From assembly GCA_002309035.1 (NCBI GenBank), contig DBWT01000016.1, forward strand, positions 13,993 to 23,368: a stretch of DNA of 9,376 nucleotides. The letters run 5' to 3'. The notes below the pieces were generated by a model. The model had not been told where the DNA came from. It saw nothing but the letters and a program-made list of their open reading frames with translations, and did not search any database. This DNA comes from Caryophanales bacterium UBA1231 (GTDB lineage: Bacteria; Bacillota_I; Bacilli_A; ML615J-28; CAG-313). The position numbers and the translations under genes are program-made. This document shows, piece by piece, positions 5,703 through 9,376 of the stretch (position 1 is its first letter; the number at the start of each line of letters is the position of its first letter).

Positions 5703-6326
5703 ATGCCAAGTGTTAAATTATTAAATCAAGCTGGTAAAAACGTTGGTACACTAGAACTTAGTGAACGCGTATTTGACGCTGTTGAACGCCAACAAGCTAT
5801 TTTTGATACAGTAACTGCTGAACTTGCAGCTATGCGTCAAGGCACACAAAAAGCAAAAACTCGTTCTGAAGTAAGCGGTGGTGGTAGAAAACCATGGCGT
5901 CAAAAAGGTACTGGACGTGCTCGTCAAGGTACAATCCGTGCTCCACAATGGAGAGGCGGTGGTGTTGTATTTGCACCTACACCAAGAACTTACAATCTTA
6001 AAGTTAATAAGAAGGTTGTTCGTCTAGCAATGCGTTGCGTTCTTTCTGAAAAAGTAAGAGAAGAAAAGTTTATCGCATTAGATTCATTAAAACTAGAAAG
6101 TTTAAAAACAAAAGAATTAGTTAACGTTTTAACAAATGTTAATGCTGAAGGTAAAGTATTAGTTGTTACTAAAGAACCTAATGATCAAGCACAAATCGCT
6201 GGTCGTAACTTACCAAATGTTATCGTTGAAACTGTTAACCATGTATCTGTATATCAATTAATGAGTGTTAATACACTTGTTATTACACAAGATGCAGTTG
6301 AATACTATGAGGAGGCACTTAAATAA
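5703..6326 (+). CDS. rplD: 50S ribosomal protein L4
   Basis: L4 binds 23S rRNA early in large-subunit assembly and its long loop lines the exit tunnel. In gamma-proteobacteria it also represses the S10 operon by acting on the leader; whether that holds here is not known. The 207-residue product has the full family length. The tunnel loop spans about 44-95, with GGGRKPWRQKGTGRAR at 59-74 and the APQWRGGGVVFAP segment, and KVNKKVVRLAM follows. Its last codons (YEEALK) contain GAGGAGG at 6309-6315, the ribosome binding site of rplW. Its TAA shares one base with the rplW ATG (TAATG), so the two are probably translationally coupled. Confidence 0.98.
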   Translation: MPSVKLLNQAGKNVGTLELSERVFDAVERQQAIFDTVTAELAAMRQGTQKAKTRSEVSGGGRKPWRQKGTGRARQGTIRAPQWRGGGVVFAPTPRTYNLKVNKKVVRLAMRCVLSEKVREEKFIALDSLKLESLKTKELVNVLTNVNAEGKVLVVTKEPNDQAQIAGRNLPNVIVETVNHVSVYQLMSVNTLVITQDAVEYYEEALK

Positions 6327-6613
6327 TGAAAACTAATTATGATATTATTATTAGACCTATTATTACAGAAAAGACTTCTTCATTAGTTGATAAAAAATTA
6401 CAATATACTTTTGAAGTAGCTAAAACTGCTAATAAAGTTGAAATCAAAAAAGCCATCGAAGATATCTTCAATGTAAACGTTGTGGCTGTTAGAACTGTTA
6501 ATGTTCATAGAAAGGCAAAGAGAGTTTCTAAGTATGAAGGTTACAAAGCAGCTTATAAGAAAGCTATTGTAAGACTTGCAAACGGACAAACAATCGATGC
6601 ATTCGAAGTATAG
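6326..6613 (+). CDS. rplW: 50S ribosomal protein L23
   Basis: L23 sits at the mouth of the exit tunnel and is the docking site for trigger factor and signal recognition particle. The 95-residue product fits the bacterial family: RPIITEKTSSL near the start, FEVAKTANKVEIKKAIEDIFNV (about 29-50), then the VNVHRKAKR loop and a short C-terminal strand. It overlaps the rplD stop by one base. Its own TAG stop at 6611-6613 lies inside the rplB ribosome binding site (TAGGAGG). Confidence 0.97.
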   Translation: MKTNYDIIIRPIITEKTSSLVDKKLQYTFEVAKTANKVEIKKAIEDIFNVNVVAVRTVNVHRKAKRVSKYEGYKAAYKKAIVRLANGQTIDAFEV

Positions 6614-6625
6614 GAGGAATAAAGT

Positions 6626-7456
6626 ATGCCTATTAAATATTATAAACCTACAACAAACGGACGTCGTAATATGACTGTCCTAACTTACGAAGAAATTACT
6701 ACAGATAAACCTGAAAAGAGTTTATTAGTTACTCGTAAAAAACACAGCGGACGTAACAACTTAGGTAGAGTTACAGTTCGTCATAAAGGTGGAGCTGAAA
6801 AGAGAAAATATCGTGTTATCGATTTCAAACGTAATAAAGATGGTATTCAAGGTATCGTTAAAACTGTTGAATACGATCCAAATAGAAGTGCAAACATTGC
6901 ATTAATTCAATACGTTGATGGCGAAAAACGCTATATCATTGCTCCAAAAGATTTAAAAGTAGGTCAAACAATTGTTTCTGGCGATGCATGTGATATCGTT
7001 ATTGGTAATGCAATGCAATTACAAAACATCCCTGTAGGTACTATGGTTCATAATATTGAATTAAATCCTAAACATGGTGGACAATTAGTTAGAGCTGCTG
7101 GTACTTCTGCACAAATTTTAGGTAGAGAAGACAAATACGTTTTAATTAGATTATCAAGTGGCGAAGTTCGTAAAATCTTAGGCGTTTGCCGTGCTACTAT
7201 TGGTACAGTTGGTAACGTTGACCACGAACTAGTTAATATTGGTAAAGCTGGTCGTACTCGTCATATGGGTATTAGACCAACAGTTAGAGGTTCTGTTATG
7301 AACCCTAATGATCACCCTCACGGTGGTGGTGAAGGCCGTCAACCAGTTGGTAGAAAAGCACCTATGACTCCTTGGGGTAAAGTTGCTTTAGGTCTTAAGA
7401 CTAGAAAAACAAAGAAAAAATCTAACGCACTTATTGTACGTCGTAGAAATGGTTAG
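6626..7456 (+). CDS. rplB: 50S ribosomal protein L2
   Basis: L2 is needed for subunit association and supports the peptidyl transferase centre. The 276-residue product has the family's length and order: an N-terminal [14 protein letters not shown] block, the OB-like RNA-binding region with [15 protein letters not shown] (about 53-67), the SH3-like domain, and the conserved [11 protein letters not shown] segment at about 228-238. That segment includes the His near the peptidyl transferase centre, here H230. The tail is very basic. AGGAGG at 6612-6617 is built from the end of rplW. The gene lies 12 nt after rplW and 18 nt before rpsS. Confidence 0.98.
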   Translation: MPIKYYKPTTNGRRNMTVLTYEEITTDKPEKSLLVTRKKHSGRNNLGRVTVRHKGGAEKRKYRVIDFKRNKDGIQGIVKTVEYDPNRSANIALIQYVDGEKRYIIAPKDLKVGQTIVSGDACDIVIGNAMQLQNIPVGTMVHNIELNPKHGGQLVRAAGTSAQILGREDKYVLIRLSSGEVRKILGVCRATIGTVGNVDHELVNIGKAGRTRHMGIRPTVRGSVMNPNDHPHGGGEGRQPVGRKAPMTPWGKVALGLKTRKTKKKSNALIVRRRNG

Positions 7457-7474
7457 AAAGGGAGGAACTCAAGA

Positions 7475-7750
7475 ATGTCACGTTCACTTAAAAAAGGACC
7501 TTTTATTGATGAACATTTAATGAAGAAAGTTCAAGCACTTAATGCTGCAAATCAAAAGAAGGCTATTCAAACTTGGTCTAGAAGATCAACAATTTATCCT
7601 GACTTTGTTGGACATACAGTAGCAGTTTACAATGGTAAAGAACATTTACCAATTTACGTTACTGAAGATATGGTTGGCCATAAATTTGGTGAGTTCGCTC
7701 CAACTAGAACTTACCGTGGTCACGGCAAAGATAAGAAAGCAGATAAGTAG
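7475..7750 (+). CDS. rpsS: 30S ribosomal protein S19
   Basis: S19 forms a complex with S13 in the 30S head near the A site. The 91-residue product begins [15 protein letters not shown], carries [22 protein letters not shown] at about 33-54 and ends with [13 protein letters not shown] plus a Lys/Asp tail, all typical. GGGAGG at 7460-7465 supports the start. Its TAG stop is the first part of the rplV ribosome binding site (TAGGAGGT). Confidence 0.98.
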   Translation: MSRSLKKGPFIDEHLMKKVQALNAANQKKAIQTWSRRSTIYPDFVGHTVAVYNGKEHLPIYVTEDMVGHKFGEFAPTRTYRGHGKDKKADK

Positions 7751-7763
7751 GAGGTATTAAATA

Positions 7764-8102
7764 ATGGAAGTTAGAGCTATTGCTAAATCAGTTAGAATGT
7801 CTCCTCGTAAAGCTAAATTAGTTATTGATTTAATTAGAGGTAAATCTGTAGGTCAAGCTATTGCAATCGTTAATAATGTTGAATCTACAGTTAAAGAACC
7901 AATCGCAAAAGTTTTAAATTCAGCTCTTGCGAATGCAACAAATAATTATCAACTTGAAGCTGATAAATTATATGTTAAAGAAATTTACGCTAACCCAGGC
8001 ACAATGCTAAAGAGAATGCGTCCACGTGCTAAAGGTAGTGGCGACAGAATTTTAAAAAGAACTAGCCATGTAACAGTAATATTGGCTGAGAAAGAAAATT
8101 AG
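7764..8102 (+). CDS. rplV: 50S ribosomal protein L22
   Basis: L22 binds all 23S rRNA domains and its beta-hairpin lines the exit tunnel next to the macrolide site. The 112-residue product begins MEVRAIAKSVRMSPRKAKLVIDLIRG and contains the hairpin PGTMLKRMRPRAKGSGDRIL at about 78-97, then KRTSHVTVIL. The hairpin tip reads KGSGD, where I recall KGRAD in E. coli, so one Arg is absent. AGGAGGT at 7749-7755 supports the start. The TAG stop opens the tandem AGGAGGAGGAG ahead of rpsC. Confidence 0.97.
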   Translation: MEVRAIAKSVRMSPRKAKLVIDLIRGKSVGQAIAIVNNVESTVKEPIAKVLNSALANATNNYQLEADKLYVKEIYANPGTMLKRMRPRAKGSGDRILKRTSHVTVILAEKEN

Positions 8103-8117
8103 GAGGAGGAGCAAATT

Positions 8118-8798
8118 ATGGGACAAAAGGTTAGTCCAGTCGGATTAAGAATTGGTATCATCCGTGGTTGGGATGCAAAATGGTATGCTCCTAAAGCTAA
8201 GGTTGCCGATTTATTACATGAAGATTTAAAAATTAGAAACTTCTTAAATGATTTTTATCACAATGCATATGTTGCTCAAATTGAAATCAAGAGAACTGGC
8301 AAAAAGGTTATCGTTGCTGTTCATACTGCAAAACCTGGCGCTGTTATTGGTAAAGAAGGTTCTAAGAAAACTGAAGCTGTTAAAGCTTTAGAAAAATTAA
8401 CAAAGAAAACTGTTTACTTAACAGTTGTTGAAGTTAAAAACCCTGATGTTAATGCTGTATTAGTTGCAAGAAAAATGGCTGAAGATCTAGAAAACCGTGC
8501 TTCATTCCGTCGTGTTCAAAAGAACGCTATCCAAAAAGCTTTAAAAGCTGGAGCAAAAGGAATTAAGACACAATTATCTGGTCGTTTAGGCGGTGCTGAA
8601 ATCGCACGTAGTGAAGGTTATATTGAAGGTAGCGTTCCACTACATACATTCCGTGCTAACATTGATTATGCAGTTGCTGAAGCAGCTACAACATATGGTA
8701 AAGTTGGTGTTAAAGTTTGGATCAATAAAGGTGAAATTTTAACAGCAAAACAAAATCAAAACAAAAAACAACGTAATTTTAATAAGGAGGACAAATAA
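8118..8798 (+). CDS. rpsC: 30S ribosomal protein S3
   Basis: S3 lies at the mRNA entry channel of the small subunit and contributes to its helicase activity. The 226-residue product starts [19 protein letters not shown], has a KH domain with the GxxG loop reading GKEG (78-81), and a C-terminal domain with [18 protein letters not shown] and [15 protein letters not shown]. The Lys/Gln/Asn-rich tail after residue 208 is somewhat longer than in Bacillus. The tandem Shine-Dalgarno AGGAGGAGGAG at 8101-8111 is unusually strong. The last codons (NKEDK) contain AAGGAGG at 8784-8790, which serves rplP. Confidence 0.98.
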   Translation: MGQKVSPVGLRIGIIRGWDAKWYAPKAKVADLLHEDLKIRNFLNDFYHNAYVAQIEIKRTGKKVIVAVHTAKPGAVIGKEGSKKTEAVKALEKLTKKTVYLTVVEVKNPDVNAVLVARKMAEDLENRASFRRVQKNAIQKALKAGAKGIKTQLSGRLGGAEIARSEGYIEGSVPLHTFRANIDYAVAEAATTYGKVGVKVWINKGEILTAKQNQNKKQRNFNKEDK

Positions 8799-8800
8799 TT

Positions 8801-9223
8801 ATGTTAATGCCAAAAAGAACTAAATATCGTCGTCCTCATCGTGTAAGTTACGAAGGTAAAGCAAAAGGTGGAAAAGAAATTTCTTTTGGTGAATTCGGTC
8901 TTCAATCACTTGAAGGTGCATGGATCACTGATCGTCAAATCGAAGCTGCCCGTATTGCTATGACACGTTATATGAAACGTGATGGTAAAGTATGGATCAA
9001 AATCTTCCCACACTTAATCAAAACTAAGAAACCTCTAGAAGTTCGTATGGGTTCTGGTAAAGGTGCTCCTGATGGATATGTAGCTGTTGTTAAAAACGGT
9101 ACTATCATGTTCGAAATTGGTGGTGTTAGTGAAGAAGTTGCAAGAGAAGCATTCAGACTTGCTGGTCATAAATTACCTGTTAAAACTAAATTTGTTGCAA
9201 AACAAGTAGAAAGTGGTGAGTAA
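8801..9223 (+). CDS. rplP: 50S ribosomal protein L16
   Basis: L16 helps shape the A site of the large subunit. The 140-residue product starts [14 protein letters not shown], the family's standard start. The ATG at 8801 is therefore preferred over the one two codons later, and AAGGAGG at 8784-8790 lies 10 nt upstream. Other family blocks are [50 protein letters not shown] and the closing [22 protein letters not shown]. The gene begins 2 nt after rpsC and its TAA is separated from the rpmC ATG by a single base. Confidence 0.98.
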   Translation: MLMPKRTKYRRPHRVSYEGKAKGGKEISFGEFGLQSLEGAWITDRQIEAARIAMTRYMKRDGKVWIKIFPHLIKTKKPLEVRMGSGKGAPDGYVAVVKNGTIMFEIGGVSEEVAREAFRLAGHKLPVKTKFVAKQVESGE

Positions 9224-9224
9224 G

Positions 9225-9376
9225 ATGGCTGCAAAGAAACAAACTAAAGTAGTTAAAAAATCACAAGTAAATCAAATTAGAGATTTAAAGAACGAAGAAA
9301 TTGAAGCAAAGATCGTTGATCTTAAAAAAGAACTTCATAACTTACGTTTCCAAGCTGCTGTCGGAAAACTAGAAAA
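9225..9376 (+). CDS. rpmC: 50S ribosomal protein L29, N-terminal part (3' end outside window)
   Basis: L29 is a small helical-hairpin protein next to L23 at the exit tunnel. Fifty codons are visible before the window ends. The family core starts at [20 protein letters not shown] and continues into [12 protein letters not shown], matching L29. It is preceded by a basic stretch, [17 protein letters not shown], about 10-12 residues longer than in E. coli or Bacillus. No other in-frame ATG lies before the core, so the extension appears genuine. The ribosome binding site is weak (GGTGAG at 9215-9220, inside rplP). With the 1-nt gap to the rplP stop, this suggests translational coupling. Confidence 0.92.
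   Translation, partial: MAAKKQTKVVKKSQVNQIRDLKNEEIEAKIVDLKKELHNLRFQAAVGKLE

Noticed and set aside
1..9376. CRISPR arrays, insertion sequences, tRNA or rRNA genes, phage or defence genes
   Set aside because: I found no regularly spaced repeats, transposase-like frames, terminal inverted repeats, tRNA cloverleaf patterns or defence-type proteins. All coding space is taken by the listed genes.
1..9376. Mycoplasma-type genetic code (TGA as Trp)
   Set aside because: All genes read through with the standard code at full length and every Trp seen is TGG.

Overview
The window is a chromosomal segment of a low-GC Gram-positive bacterium, probably in the Bacilli/Erysipelotrichia/Mollicutes neighbourhood. 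The evidence is strongly A+T-rich DNA, AGGAGG-type ribosome binding sites, and Bacillus-like Mfd, FbaA and ribosomal proteins. Stop codons are only TAA (6) and TAG (7), never TGA. All 18 tryptophans I counted are TGG, so the standard genetic code fits. I cannot name a genus from this sequence alone. Every gene is on the + strand, and no gene-free stretch exceeds about 250 bases.

Layout, left part. Bases 1-1263 are the C-terminal part of mfd, the transcription-repair coupling factor, cut by the window edge. An extended -10 promoter then drives fba, class II fructose-bisphosphate aldolase, which ends in a strong intrinsic terminator with a GAAA tetraloop. Next is a single-gene unit for a GT2/rhamnosyltransferase-like protein whose metal-binding DxD position appears lost, also closed by a terminator. 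A run of 17 T residues precedes a membrane protein with four predicted helices, a bacterial PH-like domain and a C-terminal SHOCT domain. That gene has a strong internal ribosome binding site exactly at the junction between its membrane half and its PH/SHOCT half. A 12-bp hairpin terminator follows.

Right part. From about 4530 to the window end lies the start of the S10 ribosomal protein operon in canonical order: rpsJ, rplC, rplD, rplW, rplB, rpsS, rplV, rpsC, rplP and the beginning of rpmC. The genes are tightly packed with 0-25 nt gaps or a 1-nt overlap, and several share stop codon bases with the next ribosome binding site. The promoter closely resembles the fba promoter. The transcript begins with a leader of about 130 nt that is visibly richer in G+C than its surroundings. 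It contains nested helices, two mutually exclusive hairpin registers, and a six-codon upstream reading frame (MLLEKV) whose stop codon touches the rpsJ ribosome binding site.

Most of the window is ordinary housekeeping. The parts most worth a second look are the S10 leader with its short reading frame, the dual-start PH/SHOCT membrane gene, and the T17 tract before it.
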